Source: Eubacteriales bacterium (GTDB lineage: Bacteria > Bacillota > Clostridia > Lachnospirales > Lachnospiraceae). Taken from it: a DNA stretch of 64,000 nucleotides. The stretch is taken from assembly GCA_030524715.1 (NCBI GenBank), contig JAUNGB010000001.1:1-64000 (forward strand), given 5' to 3'. Positions 1 through 8,042 of the stretch are shown piece after piece. Both the position numbers and the translations under genes were made by a program. Below the pieces are notes generated by a model, which was given only the letters and a program-made list of their open reading frames with translations, was not told the origin of the DNA and made no database searches. Within the stretch, counting starts at the first letter, position 1; each line of letters starts with the position of its first letter.

Positions 1-84
1 TGCTTCCAAAGCCAAAGGCGCTGTTCCATTTAAAAAGACATACATATCATTAAACATATTTTTTACCAACATAAGATGATCCAT
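1..84 (-). CDS. Partial gene start, product unknown
   Basis: The first 28 codons of a minus-strand gene that runs off the left edge. The ATG at 84 follows a strong AAGGAGGGG site, which supports a real start. The visible N-terminus is rich in Met, Leu and Asn and has no recognisable motif. The gene follows the 262-codon gene at 96-881 with an 11-bp gap, so it is probably the next member of the same transcription unit. Confidence 0.6.
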   Translation of the reverse strand, partial: MDHLMLVKNMFNDMYVFLNGTAPLALEA

Positions 85-95
85 CTTTCCCCTCC

Positions 96-881
96 TTATG
101 AGACCTTCAGCTCACCGATCCCCATTTGTCCTATAATCTGGCGGCTACTCTTTTTGGGTTTCCGTTTTGTTGCCCGTCCTTTCCTGCTTAAAATCCGCTT
201 TTTACAGGAAGCCATATCATCGTACAGGCTGTCCTGGAAGCTCTCCCGTTTCATTTGCAAATAGTTGCCGGTACGGATTGCCTCTTCCAGGCTTTCTGCA
301 TGGCACAAAAGACGGTAAGTTTCGCTGTTTTCCTTATCATCATTGTCCATCTGCTGCATATGCCCTGCCAGCCACAGGTAATCCTGGTTATTCCGGTATT
401 CTTTAAGCGCCCGGATTGCATACTCCTTAATTTCCTGGCAATTTGCCATATAGCCCACGTCCATAACAGGAGGAAGCGGGGCATAGTAACAGTCCGGGTA
501 ATCCGCCTCGTCGAACAGGTTCTCAATCTGCCTCATCATCGTTTCAATACCTGTCCGCAGCCGGTTTAAGTATTCACCGTCCGACACCTCCGCTTCTAGG
601 CAGCCTCTGGCCTTCCAATCACTCCACCGGTCATACAGCCCCTGAAGCTTTTCATTGTATTGATCTGACAGCTTCCCATAGTCTGTTTCTGCTGTTTTAC
701 CGCCTTTCCAACTTGGGCATACCAGCGTGTCCAGCTTCCCATCATCAGCGATAAAGCCACAGATATACCCGCTTCGTTGTGCCGAACAGCCATACCGGTA
801 CCTTCCGCTTAGTCTCCCCTGCGCCTCCTTCTTTAACTTCCAATCAATATTCTGGCAATTCCCACATGATTGTTTTTTCAT
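96..881 (-). CDS. Hypothetical protein with N-terminal cysteine cluster
   Basis: Function not recognised. The 261-residue protein begins MKKQSCGNC and carries five or six cysteines in its first 60 residues (C-x2-C, then single Cys spaced through a basic/aromatic stretch), which suggests a small metal-binding domain. The rest is predicted helical and charged, with a Lys/Arg-rich tail. The start at 881 is chosen over an upstream in-frame Met at 983 because AAAGGAGG lies 8 bases before it and the longer form would overlap the neighbouring PP-loop gene by 85 bases. It directly follows that PP-loop gene (17-bp gap), so the two are probably co-expressed. Confidence 0.6.
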   Translation of the reverse strand: MKKQSCGNCQNIDWKLKKEAQGRLSGRYRYGCSAQRSGYICGFIADDGKLDTLVCPSWKGGKTAETDYGKLSDQYNEKLQGLYDRWSDWKARGCLEAEVSDGEYLNRLRTGIETMMRQIENLFDEADYPDCYYAPLPPVMDVGYMANCQEIKEYAIRALKEYRNNQDYLWLAGHMQQMDNDDKENSETYRLLCHAESLEEAIRTGNYLQMKRESFQDSLYDDMASCKKRILSRKGRATKRKPKKSSRQIIGQMGIGELKVS

Positions 882-898
882 TCGGTCCTCCTTTGTTC

Positions 899-1780
899 TC
901 ATGCTGCCATGTCGATAAAATCCTTTAATTCTATCTGGCCGGCAACCTGCTTTTCTGTTTTTCCATTCCCATACATCCACCACCGGAACACACTCTCGCC
1001 ATCTTTCCAGTTCCCTTTGGTTTTTCCACTGGCTGTACGTGCAGCCACCATCCGGTCAAACGTCCTGATATAGGCGTCACGATACTTCGGATATCGCAAA
1101 AATTCCTGTTCCCGGCTCTTTGTACTGGCAAGTGGACAGCCAATACATCCGATCCTGCAAAAGCCCTGGTCGTACAGACAGCAATAAGGCACCTGGTACT
1201 TACGGATAAGGCGCCAGATGTCTTCCTCGGTCCAGTCGATGATGGGGTTTAATATCCTCTTCCCTTTCAGACTGCATATTTCTATTTTTCTTCTGTCTTC
1301 CTCATTATCGCAGTTTAGATAAATAGTTCCCTTCTTCTTATGAATTTCTAAAAAGTTCCGTTCAGCTCTTTTCCTGCTTTCTTCCCAGCGGACCCCGGTT
1401 ACCGTAAAAGCCCCCTTGCCCCCTTGTTCTTTTAGCACTTCACAGCAGTAGCGTGCAGTGCGCAGCGGCGGCATCTGTTTTTTGACGATCAGCTCCCACA
1501 TAGTGAGGGCCGGATACGCAATTTTCACTTCCGGATACTCTTTTCGGATAAACCAGACCAGTTCTGGGGGATCTACCGTAGTCAAATGGTAATGCGCCCG
1601 GAATTTCACCCGCGCCATCTTTGCAAGCATATAGAGCACAACGCTGTCTTTTCCGCCGCTGAACGCCAGATAATATCCATCTGGATGGTACCGGACCGCG
1701 GCATCCTCAAACATTTGGAACATCTGGATTGCCCGTTTTTCCTTCTCTGGCAGATCATCAAAAAGTATGTATTGTTCCAT
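899..1780 (-). CDS. PAPS reductase-like PP-loop enzyme
   Basis: A 293-residue member of the phosphoadenosine-phosphosulfate reductase/adenine-nucleotide alpha-hydrolase family (PF01507-like). The PP-loop SGGKDS lies near residue 41 and binds the nucleotide in this family. A cysteine cluster (CC...C..C..C, within GFCRIGCIGCP) follows around residue 205 and may hold an Fe-S cluster. Such proteins are common in phages and conjugative elements, where their substrate is usually unknown. A second, divergent PP-loop protein lies at 22353-23339. There are no DndB/D/E or sulfate-assimilation neighbours, so neither DNA phosphorothioation nor sulfate reduction is supported. The ATG at 1780 follows GGGAGAG. 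Confidence 0.75.
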   Translation of the reverse strand: MEQYILFDDLPEKEKRAIQMFQMFEDAAVRYHPDGYYLAFSGGKDSVVLYMLAKMARVKFRAHYHLTTVDPPELVWFIRKEYPEVKIAYPALTMWELIVKKQMPPLRTARYCCEVLKEQGGKGAFTVTGVRWEESRKRAERNFLEIHKKKGTIYLNCDNEEDRRKIEICSLKGKRILNPIIDWTEEDIWRLIRKYQVPYCCLYDQGFCRIGCIGCPLASTKSREQEFLRYPKYRDAYIRTFDRMVAARTASGKTKGNWKDGESVFRWWMYGNGKTEKQVAGQIELKDFIDMAA

Positions 1781-1946
1781 TCTCTCCCGTCCTTCGCATT
1801 GATTATGCTGTTGACGGAAAAGCCATTCTTTCCGGTGTGTCTTTTTACGCCGCTAACCGATCTTCTTTCAAGACTTCGGTCCGCATTTACCTGGCCTCTT
1901 AGCGGCAACCTGGAGTTTCCCCAGGGAATGAGAAAATAGAACCCTT
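1781..1946. other. Intergenic gap, nothing firm
   Basis: A 166-bp gap between the PP-loop gene and the 122-residue gene. A short reading frame crosses it but has no good ribosome binding site and no protein-like composition. No convincing terminator or promoter is visible. Confidence 0.3.
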
Positions 1947-2315
1947 TTAGATGTCAAATGAGATGGTTGCATACGCAATCGGCCGTATCTCAAGAATTTG
2001 TACATTTGATATACGCCGGTATGGCCGTTCCTGGTTTCGTTTTTCTACCCAGTCGGACAATCGCATTTCAATTTCCCTGTCATAGTCCTCATGCTCTAAA
2101 TGCAGCAGGATATATTTACAGGCTGTACGGTAATTTCCCCGCACCGTTTCATAAGAATACTCTACTTTATAGAAGGGAGCTGTAAGCCTGCCTGTCAGAA
2201 ACTGCGTCGGATGGAGATTTTTAATAAGTTCCTGGTACTCTTCCGTTGCCGGAATGTTCCCACCGATCCCTATCTCTGCAAATGAGGCGATCTCTGCGAA
2301 TTTGTGTATGTGCAT
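1947..2315 (-). CDS. Hypothetical protein, 122 aa
   Basis: Function not recognised. The ORF extends upstream to 2441, but the Met at 2315 (MHIHKFAEIA) is preceded by GGAGGGGG and removes a 98-base overlap with the DUF5688 gene, so this start is preferred. The protein is mixed alpha/beta in composition with a basic centre and an Ile-rich C-terminus. No membrane segment or signal peptide is seen. It lies between the DUF5688 gene and the PP-loop gene, in the unit started by the leader module at 3.54-3.75 kb. Confidence 0.6.
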   Translation of the reverse strand: MHIHKFAEIASFAEIGIGGNIPATEEYQELIKNLHPTQFLTGRLTAPFYKVEYSYETVRGNYRTACKYILLHLEHEDYDREIEMRLSDWVEKRNQERPYRRISNVQILEIRPIAYATISFDI

Positions 2316-2343
2316 AGATGTCCCCCTCCGGTTACCTGTTCTG

Positions 2344-3195
2344 TTAAATACTGATGACCTTATCCTCCAGTGAGCAATACCTGTAGGCATGGTTTGACAG
2401 CCGTTCTTCAGCCGGGATATTCTTTTCGCTCGTACATGCAATCACTTTTTGAAACTTACTGGAGATTTTTCCTCCAACGCTTGAGGACCGGATTAACATG
2501 ACTTCGTCCACACAGGAAGCAATGATAAAAAAATCTTTTCCCAGTTCCTCTTCACAAAGTTTCAAGACGCCCGGATAGAGCAGGACCGCCGCACCAAAAA
2601 AGTGCCTGCTGTTTGTCAGCAGAAACATCCCCTCTACGGGAAGTTTGAACAGCGCAGACGGAAATTGCTTCTGCATATTAGCTAATGCCTCCTGATAGAG
2701 TTCATCTGTACTCCTTTTCCAGTATTCCTGATGTTTGTTCTCTATCATGAGTGTCATTGACATATCTTCCCCATTGTCACATAACAGATAGAACACAATG
2801 GACATATCCAGATACGGAATGCTCGGCACCTTCTTCAGCAGAGAGTCGTTTTCGCCGGTATGGATCAGCTTAAACATAATTTTGTCTTTAATCTTTTCAA
2901 ATCCCATATCGTTTAGGATCTCTTCCACTCCAGACGGTACCTCTGCCCGCGAGGAATAGAGGACCAGGATATGCTCCACTACCTCCTCAAATCCCATTCC
3001 GTTCCTATAATCCTCAAATAAGTCTGTTAAATAGATTGACGGGGCAAACCTGCTGCCTTTCTCCTTAATGCATAACTCCGTCTGAATCACCCCATTATTT
3101 TTTTCCGTTTCCAGCACGTGTACACAATAGCCATCTCCCAGCCTTTGTGATATCACTCTTTTAACATCTTCAGCAAAACTTTGTATCGCTCTCAT
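2344..3195 (-). CDS. DUF5688 family protein
   Basis: A 283-residue cytoplasmic protein of the DUF5688 type, a family of unknown function common in Lachnospiraceae mobile elements. Support comes from the overall pattern (N-terminal helix, LTDLFEDYRNG, YLDMSIVFYLL, then a C-terminal alpha/beta part) and from the matching arrangement in the second copy at 19594-20529, whose equivalent segment reads FFDMVMYYQLY. The ATG at 3195 has AAGGAGG seven bases upstream; the GTG at 3204 is too close to that site to be used. It follows the small HTH gene by 13 bp in the same unit. Confidence 0.65.
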   Translation of the reverse strand: MRAIQSFAEDVKRVISQRLGDGYCVHVLETEKNNGVIQTELCIKEKGSRFAPSIYLTDLFEDYRNGMGFEEVVEHILVLYSSRAEVPSGVEEILNDMGFEKIKDKIMFKLIHTGENDSLLKKVPSIPYLDMSIVFYLLCDNGEDMSMTLMIENKHQEYWKRSTDELYQEALANMQKQFPSALFKLPVEGMFLLTNSRHFFGAAVLLYPGVLKLCEEELGKDFFIIASCVDEVMLIRSSSVGGKISSKFQKVIACTSEKNIPAEERLSNHAYRYCSLEDKVISI

Positions 3196-3208
3196 AGCAA
3201 ACACCTCC

Positions 3209-3490
3209 TTATTTTTTTATCATTCGCTTTACCGTGGAGTTATCACAGTTTAACGCGTCTGCAATAACCTCCGAACTATAACCTTCTTTTCTCATTTGCC
3301 GTATGGCCTCTCTTCTCTCCTTTCTTGTTGCCGCCCCTATGTGTTTCGGGTGCTTCTTCTTCAAAATTCTCTGGGAAACCGGATTGCACAGTCCATAATC
3401 AAATAGGAATCTGGCCTCCTTCGCATTCACACCCATCAGGATCGCAATCATCAGACAATAGTATCCTTCCATGTCGTAAGATTCTGCCAT
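3209..3490 (-). CDS. Small HTH DNA-binding protein
   Basis: A 93-residue protein with a C-terminal homeodomain/resolvase-like helix-turn-helix (about residues 60-93: IRQMRKEGYSSEVIADALNC followed by DNSTVKRMIKK). The N-terminal half is helical and unassigned. The start at 3490 is set by AAAGGAGG eight bases upstream; the ORF itself reaches 3508. It is the first gene after the promoter/leader module at 3536-3750, so it could be an autoregulator of that module and its two relatives. That role is inference only. Confidence 0.7.
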   Translation of the reverse strand: MAESYDMEGYYCLMIAILMGVNAKEARFLFDYGLCNPVSQRILKKKHPKHIGAATRKERREAIRQMRKEGYSSEVIADALNCDNSTVKRMIKK

Positions 3491-3535
3491 CCTCGACCTC
3501 CTTTCCACTGGTCAGCTTTTTCCTCCTTTCTGCAA

Positions 3536-3700
3536 ACAAAAAGAGACACCAAAACAATTTCGTTTGATGTCTCTTCATTCTTACAGCATAATAGCTGCGG
3601 TTACTTCGTTACTGCCAAATCCTGCTTCCGGTTTTCACCACCGGAACAAAAAACTTTTGTAATCTCTCGATTACATAAATCAGCTTTCCCATTCATTTTA
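3536..3700 (-). ncRNA. Conserved attenuator-type leader, copy 1
   Basis: Between the promoter (-10 at 3695-3700) and the HTH gene lies a leader of about 165 nt. It contains a TTCCGG...CCGGAA hairpin near 3637-3652. It ends in a long stem (AGAGACATCAAACGAAA against its complement, 3540-3575) followed on the minus strand by a run of T, the form of an intrinsic terminator. The same order of elements, with shared motifs (GATTTATG, TTTGTTCCGG, AGACATC), occurs at 20555-20739 and 23686-23870. Copy 1 is the most divergent. The structure must be opened or bypassed for the downstream operon to be read. Confidence 0.6.
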
Positions 3701-3744
3701 ACACTATATATTGTGTTTGTCAACTTTCAAACACTATATATAGT
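3695..3744 (-). promoter_or_regulatory. Promoter with paired palindromic operators, copy 1
   Basis: On the minus strand TTGACA (3718-3723) and TAAAAT (3695-3700) are separated by exactly 17 bases, a near-consensus sigma-A promoter. A palindrome, ACACTATATATTGTGT (3701-3716), fills the spacer. A second one, ACTATATATAGT (3733-3744), lies just upstream, about 30 bp centre to centre. This is a classic layout for a repressor acting at two sites three helical turns apart. Confidence 0.75.
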
Positions 3745-3763
3745 ATTTTATCGTCAATAATTC

Positions 3764-5122
3764 TTACAAATCGAACCGGAATTTTGAAAACAGGTAAACC
3801 GGGATGGTGTATACCGGAACCGCCCTCCCGCCTTTTGTATTTCCTTTTAATAAAACCAGGCAGTCTACCTTTTCATCCTCCAAAGCCTTTTGTCCGGTCA
3901 GAGCCTGGCCTTTTCCAGTCTTAACCTCCAGGGCGTAGCTCTTCTCGCCCCCAATCAGGCTCTTAACGAAAAAGTCTATCTCACCGCCCTTATAGGTCGC
4001 AAACGCCGGTGTCTCCAGCGCGATCTCGTTTAAGCGCTCGACCCTGCGCCGCAGCTCCAGGAACACAAAATTCTCCTGCATAATCCCCCGGGTGGTTGCC
4101 TTATCCGCACCAACCTTGCGAAGGAAGTACCAGGTAAGTCCCAGGTCCGTAAAAAAGCACCGGCTCCTGGCTTTAAAATCCAGGATTTTGCATTCCGACA
4201 CCTTCCCGGCAAAGTCCAGGATGCCGGCGCTCTGAAGCCAGTTGATGGCCCGGTTGCACACCGCTTTGGAGATATTGCTGTCATACTCATGGACCACCAG
4301 CCGCTGAAGGCTCTCGCTGAAGCTGTCTGCATCCAGTCCCTTCTTCTCACGCAGCAGGATTCTGGAAACGCTGCAGAACAGGTTATCATAAACAGCCGCA
4401 TCCAAAATATCATCGAAATAGCGAATGGACTCTGAACAGAACAGATGGATTACGTCCTCCAGCTTTTCCCTGCATTTTTGGACGGAATGGGTTTCCAAAT
4501 ACTCCGTTACGACAGCCGGATAACCTCCGATCTGGCAGTACAGCTCATACAGTTCCTTTAGCTTCTGGTAATCTTCAGGCGCGGATTCCCCAAAAAGCCC
4601 CGCATCATGGAACATGCCGCCTAAACCAAAGGCATCCGCAAACTCTTCAAAGGTCAGGGTCTCCACCCGAAGCGATGTCAAATCCCCGGCTGACATCTTA
4701 AAGTCCCCATTCAAAATCCGGCCCAAATAGCTTCCGGTTACGATGAACCTGCACTCGAATGTCCTGGTAAACTCCCGGATTAAGTTATACACCACCGAAG
4801 ACTCCTGTATTTCATCGATAATGACAACTGTGTCCCTCTGGTCCAGAAACCTCTTATCAAAGAGTTCCAGTGCTTTGTGGATTGGCTTTTCGGGCCTGTC
4901 CTGTCCAGGTTCCCATTTTCTCGCCTTCTTCAGGCACTCCAGGAATTCACTTCCGCTGTCCTCCTGCATGTTGATGTATATTTTTCCGCAGAAATTTTCG
5001 TCTGCAAATTTATTGATAATGTACGTTTTACCAACCTGGCGGGCGCCCGTTACCTCAAGTGTCAGATCGCTTCCATCTTTCCAGGCAACCAGACGGTCAT
5101 AAATCCTTCTTTTTAAATACAT
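3764..5122 (-). CDS. AAA+ ATPase with DUF4143 domain
   Basis: A 452-residue ATPase of the archaeal-type AAA/DUF4143 family. The Walker A motif GARQVGKT is near residue 30, the Walker B segment VVIIDEI near residue 100, and a sensor-like FIVTGSYLG near 135. The C-terminal DUF4143 region ends in a PD-(D/E)XK-like pattern (GEIDFFV...ALEVKTGKG). Members are widespread stand-alone ATPases of unknown role. The ATG at 5122 has AAAGGAG eight bases upstream; the GTG at 5131 overlaps that site. It appears to have its own promoter (TATAAT at 5153-5158) and is probably a separate unit between the two long operons. Confidence 0.85.
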   Translation of the reverse strand: MYLKRRIYDRLVAWKDGSDLTLEVTGARQVGKTYIINKFADENFCGKIYINMQEDSGSEFLECLKKARKWEPGQDRPEKPIHKALELFDKRFLDQRDTVVIIDEIQESSVVYNLIREFTRTFECRFIVTGSYLGRILNGDFKMSAGDLTSLRVETLTFEEFADAFGLGGMFHDAGLFGESAPEDYQKLKELYELYCQIGGYPAVVTEYLETHSVQKCREKLEDVIHLFCSESIRYFDDILDAAVYDNLFCSVSRILLREKKGLDADSFSESLQRLVVHEYDSNISKAVCNRAINWLQSAGILDFAGKVSECKILDFKARSRCFFTDLGLTWYFLRKVGADKATTRGIMQENFVFLELRRRVERLNEIALETPAFATYKGGEIDFFVKSLIGGEKSYALEVKTGKGQALTGQKALEDEKVDCLVLLKGNTKGGRAVPVYTIPVYLFSKFRFDL

Positions 5123-5152
5123 CGTCCACACTCCTTTATGTCTCTGGTCTCC

Positions 5153-5182
5153 ATTATATCAGATAATCTTCTATAACGGAAA
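5153..5182 (-). promoter_or_regulatory. Probable promoter of the DUF4143 ATPase gene
   Basis: On the minus strand a perfect TATAAT (5153-5158) lies about 30 bases before the start codon. A weak -35 candidate (TTTCCG, 18-base spacer) precedes it. There is no palindrome of the kind seen at the three leader modules. Confidence 0.4.
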
Positions 5183-5220
5183 CAATTTCTTTTCTGTGTT
5201 TCTCAGTCTTTGGTTTTTTA

Positions 5221-5946
5221 TCAGCTTGCCTTTTGCAGTTCCTCCTCTTCGTAATCCACACCAGGAATCTGTTGGATGGCTGCTGCCTGTATTTCATTTT
5301 TCAGAAGCGTATATAGGCTGCTAAAGTTCCCGATCCGGTTCGCGCGGAATGCATATTCCAGCTCAAAGGCACGTATAAAGGCTTCCGCCTTGGAGAACAG
5401 AATAAACATGTCCTTGTCGTTGATAAACAGGCTGACCTTCTTATCGCAGACATAGCTGTTCTTTTTGCAATACCTCCCTCCATTAGAATTTTTCACCGAT
5501 ATCCCGCGCCCGTTCTGGATTTCAACGTACCACGGGTAAATGCGCTTATTACCCTTTGCGTCCGTATCGTACCTCACAATCTGCAGTTTGGTAACCGTGC
5601 TGTAGCCGTCGTTATCCGGCTCGCCAAAAATCTTTTCCTGGGAATAATCAAACTCCCATAAGTGGCAAAATAATGCGGAATAGATATATTTTGCTTCTTC
5701 CGGGTTGATATTAGCATAGACGCTTACCGTATGTTCCCCTTTCCCGTTGCTGTAATCCAGCATATTGAGACGGATTAAGGACCGTTCCCCCGCTTCCGCT
5801 GTTTCTCCGGACGCATGGATATGGGCCGGGAATAAACGCGATGATGGCTTTAAACGGTCCAGCAGTTCCAGAAGTGCCTTATCCGTTTTATACACGGAAA
5901 TCTGGTCGGATTCCACATTCGACCAGTCCTGTTTTTCTTGTCCCAT
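5221..5946 (-). CDS. Hypothetical protein, 241 aa
   Basis: Function not recognised. A soluble protein with a central beta-rich segment (residues about 75-170) and a helical C-terminus ending in an acidic stretch (DYEEEEL). No signal peptide, membrane segment or nucleotide-binding motif is visible. ATAGGAGGAGACAC precedes the ATG at 5946. It follows the VWA gene by 10 bp, so it belongs to the VWA/MoxR cluster and may be an accessory or substrate of that pair (inference). Confidence 0.65.
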   Translation of the reverse strand: MGQEKQDWSNVESDQISVYKTDKALLELLDRLKPSSRLFPAHIHASGETAEAGERSLIRLNMLDYSNGKGEHTVSVYANINPEEAKYIYSALFCHLWEFDYSQEKIFGEPDNDGYSTVTKLQIVRYDTDAKGNKRIYPWYVEIQNGRGISVKNSNGGRYCKKNSYVCDKKVSLFINDKDMFILFSKAEAFIRAFELEYAFRANRIGNFSSLYTLLKNEIQAAAIQQIPGVDYEEEELQKAS

Positions 5947-5956
5947 GTGTCTCCTC

Positions 5957-8029
5957 CTATCTGATAAAGCGGGTGATGAGCCCTCCCAGTTTTGTGGGCA
6001 TCTTTTTTAAGTCAGAGATATTCAAATACCCGTTCGTATAGATCTCCTCAATCAGTTTCCGGTCATCCCCGATTGCAGCGGTAAACAGCTTGATCCCTCT
6101 CTTTTCCAAGTCGCGCTTGGCCTCCTGCAAATCTTTTTTCGCAGCCTCTCCCTCATAATCTTGAGCATTGGGCTGTCCATCTGAAATCTGCAGCAGAATT
6201 TTTAATTCCTCCTGCCGCTCCAGCAGTTTTTTCCCGACAAAACGAAGCGCCACTCCATCCCGGTTACAGCCGCCTGTTTTAATCCCCATAATCCTTAAAT
6301 GATCCTGGTTATCTACGGAGTCAAAATCTGCATAAGAGTGGATATCTACCACCTCCTGACCATTTGATAAAAAATGGGTCGTATGGCCGTACAGCATGAT
6401 TGGAATTTCCAAATCTTTGCAGAACGTATATAAAACAAGTCCGGCCTTTTTGGCATACTTAATCCTGTCATTGGTATACATCGAACCGGAGATATCGAGA
6501 AGAACAGCAAATGCGATTGAAAAACCTTCCTCCGGCTGGATCTCCCTTTCAAAAACCTTGTCATCCTGACGGTACAGTTCTCCACGGCACAGCCGCTTTC
6601 CTAGATAAAGGCCGGACATGGTCCCTCCATCCCGCCGTTTTAAGACCTCTTCCACTGCATCCTCCAGCTTCTTGGCAACCCGCATAATTTCCGGGGCTGC
6701 TTGCCTATATTCCTTTTCCATGGAAACAGGGATTTCCTCCTGCCTGTGTACTTTAATCATACTCTCTTTGTGGACCCCCTCCAGCTTCATCTCATCTGCT
6801 TCCTGCTGGAGTTTCCTTTGCAAGTTCCTCTCGTCATCCTGACCGCACAGTTCCTCTGCCAGCTGTCTAAAAAGGTCCTCCAATTCCTCCATTGACTCAG
6901 AATCATCTTCGGTCTCTCCCCTTTCTGTCCTCTGTTCTTTACGCATTTGTTCCAGTTCTTCCCTTAGCTCTTCATTCGGAGCAGTCTGTGTCTGTGTTCC
7001 TCCGCTCCCGTCCAGGTCCCCATTCCAGCCTTCAATTTCTAATTCCGGACCGCTATGCCCTTCTGCATAACCGGGGACCTCCGAAAGAGCCAGCCATATC
7101 AGAACCCGCTTTAAATAATCCTGGACTCTCTTTTTCAACTCGTCTTCCGACAGACCTGCAATTTCATTTTTAAGTTTCCTTTCCACTGTTTTGATGGTTT
7201 GCTTTATGTATTTCCACAGCTTCAGCATCAGGCGGTTCGTGGCGGTATACCGGATATCGGGGTCATCGCTTACGACTGCCTCATCAATAATTTTTTTACA
7301 CGCATTTAAACGAGAACGGTACTGCCTGGAATACGCTGTTTCAGCCTCTGTGTCTCCGGCTCTGGCATAGCGCAGCAGCATATCCTGCATAATCGTCAGC
7401 CCGTTACTTTTTTGGGCCCTCCGTTCTGCTTCTGTAGGGATATGGGAGAGCATAATTTCGGCATTGCGCTGCAGGTTATTCTGAATACTGCCCTGATACT
7501 CCCTGCACATGCAGCTCTCGATGTACACATCTTCAAGCAGATTGTTTATGTGAGCAGCTGTTTCCTTTATCACCATCGCCGCCACCAAGTTGTGGGATTT
7601 TAAGTATCCCTTCATTTCCTCCCAGGCCTTTTTTTCATAAGACAGCCGTGCCTCAGGCGGATTCGGATACACCAGCCATTTTAAAAAACCGCCTAAGTAC
7701 CTGCCGCGCCGGTTAAAATCCGAAAAACGCAGATGTCCGCATTCATGGGCTGCGAATCCCTTATGGCTCTTTATTTTGTCCGTGCGCTCCGGCAATATCC
7801 TTGTAATCTGGTTTGCCGTATTTAAGTACAATTTTTTACCATTTGTATACGCAATATCCGCCTCTTCCTTCTCGTTATAATCCAATACAAGGCAGATATC
7901 CTGCCTCTGTCCCAACCACCTGACTGTTTTGGAAATATCCTCGTAATAGGACCGGGATAAAAAAAACTCCCGGTCCGTCAGGTTCACAAGCATGGTTTGG
8001 ATCTGCTTTTTCTTTTTTCTTTTATTCAT
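5957..8029 (-). CDS. VWA-domain protein with N-terminal metallopeptidase-like motif
   Basis: A 690-residue protein. Its C-terminal von Willebrand A domain has an intact metal-ion-dependent adhesion site (LLDISGSM, D512/S514/S516). The N-terminal third has HECGH (residues 95-99) followed by NNLLEDVYIE, the HExxH...E pattern of zinc peptidase-like domains found in some CobT/VWA proteins. A highly acidic, Gln/Glu-rich linker (about 370-450) joins them. The start at 8029 follows GGAGGACACC; the upstream Met at 8065 overlaps the ATPase gene. It follows the MoxR-type gene by 13 bp. Such pairs act as chaperone-like remodelling machines; the target here is unknown. Confidence 0.8.
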   Translation of the reverse strand: MNKRKKKKQIQTMLVNLTDREFFLSRSYYEDISKTVRWLGQRQDICLVLDYNEKEEADIAYTNGKKLYLNTANQITRILPERTDKIKSHKGFAAHECGHLRFSDFNRRGRYLGGFLKWLVYPNPPEARLSYEKKAWEEMKGYLKSHNLVAAMVIKETAAHINNLLEDVYIESCMCREYQGSIQNNLQRNAEIMLSHIPTEAERRAQKSNGLTIMQDMLLRYARAGDTEAETAYSRQYRSRLNACKKIIDEAVVSDDPDIRYTATNRLMLKLWKYIKQTIKTVERKLKNEIAGLSEDELKKRVQDYLKRVLIWLALSEVPGYAEGHSGPELEIEGWNGDLDGSGGTQTQTAPNEELREELEQMRKEQRTERGETEDDSESMEELEDLFRQLAEELCGQDDERNLQRKLQQEADEMKLEGVHKESMIKVHRQEEIPVSMEKEYRQAAPEIMRVAKKLEDAVEEVLKRRDGGTMSGLYLGKRLCRGELYRQDDKVFEREIQPEEGFSIAFAVLLDISGSMYTNDRIKYAKKAGLVLYTFCKDLEIPIMLYGHTTHFLSNGQEVVDIHSYADFDSVDNQDHLRIMGIKTGGCNRDGVALRFVGKKLLERQEELKILLQISDGQPNAQDYEGEAAKKDLQEAKRDLEKRGIKLFTAAIGDDRKLIEEIYTNGYLNISDLKKMPTKLGGLITRFIR

Positions 8030-8042
8030 TGGTGTCCTCCTT

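Noticed and set aside
899-1780. DndC-type DNA phosphorothioation enzyme
   Set aside because: PP-loop and cysteines fit broadly, but there are no dndB, dndD or dndE-like genes in the window and the protein is short. Only the broad family call is supported.
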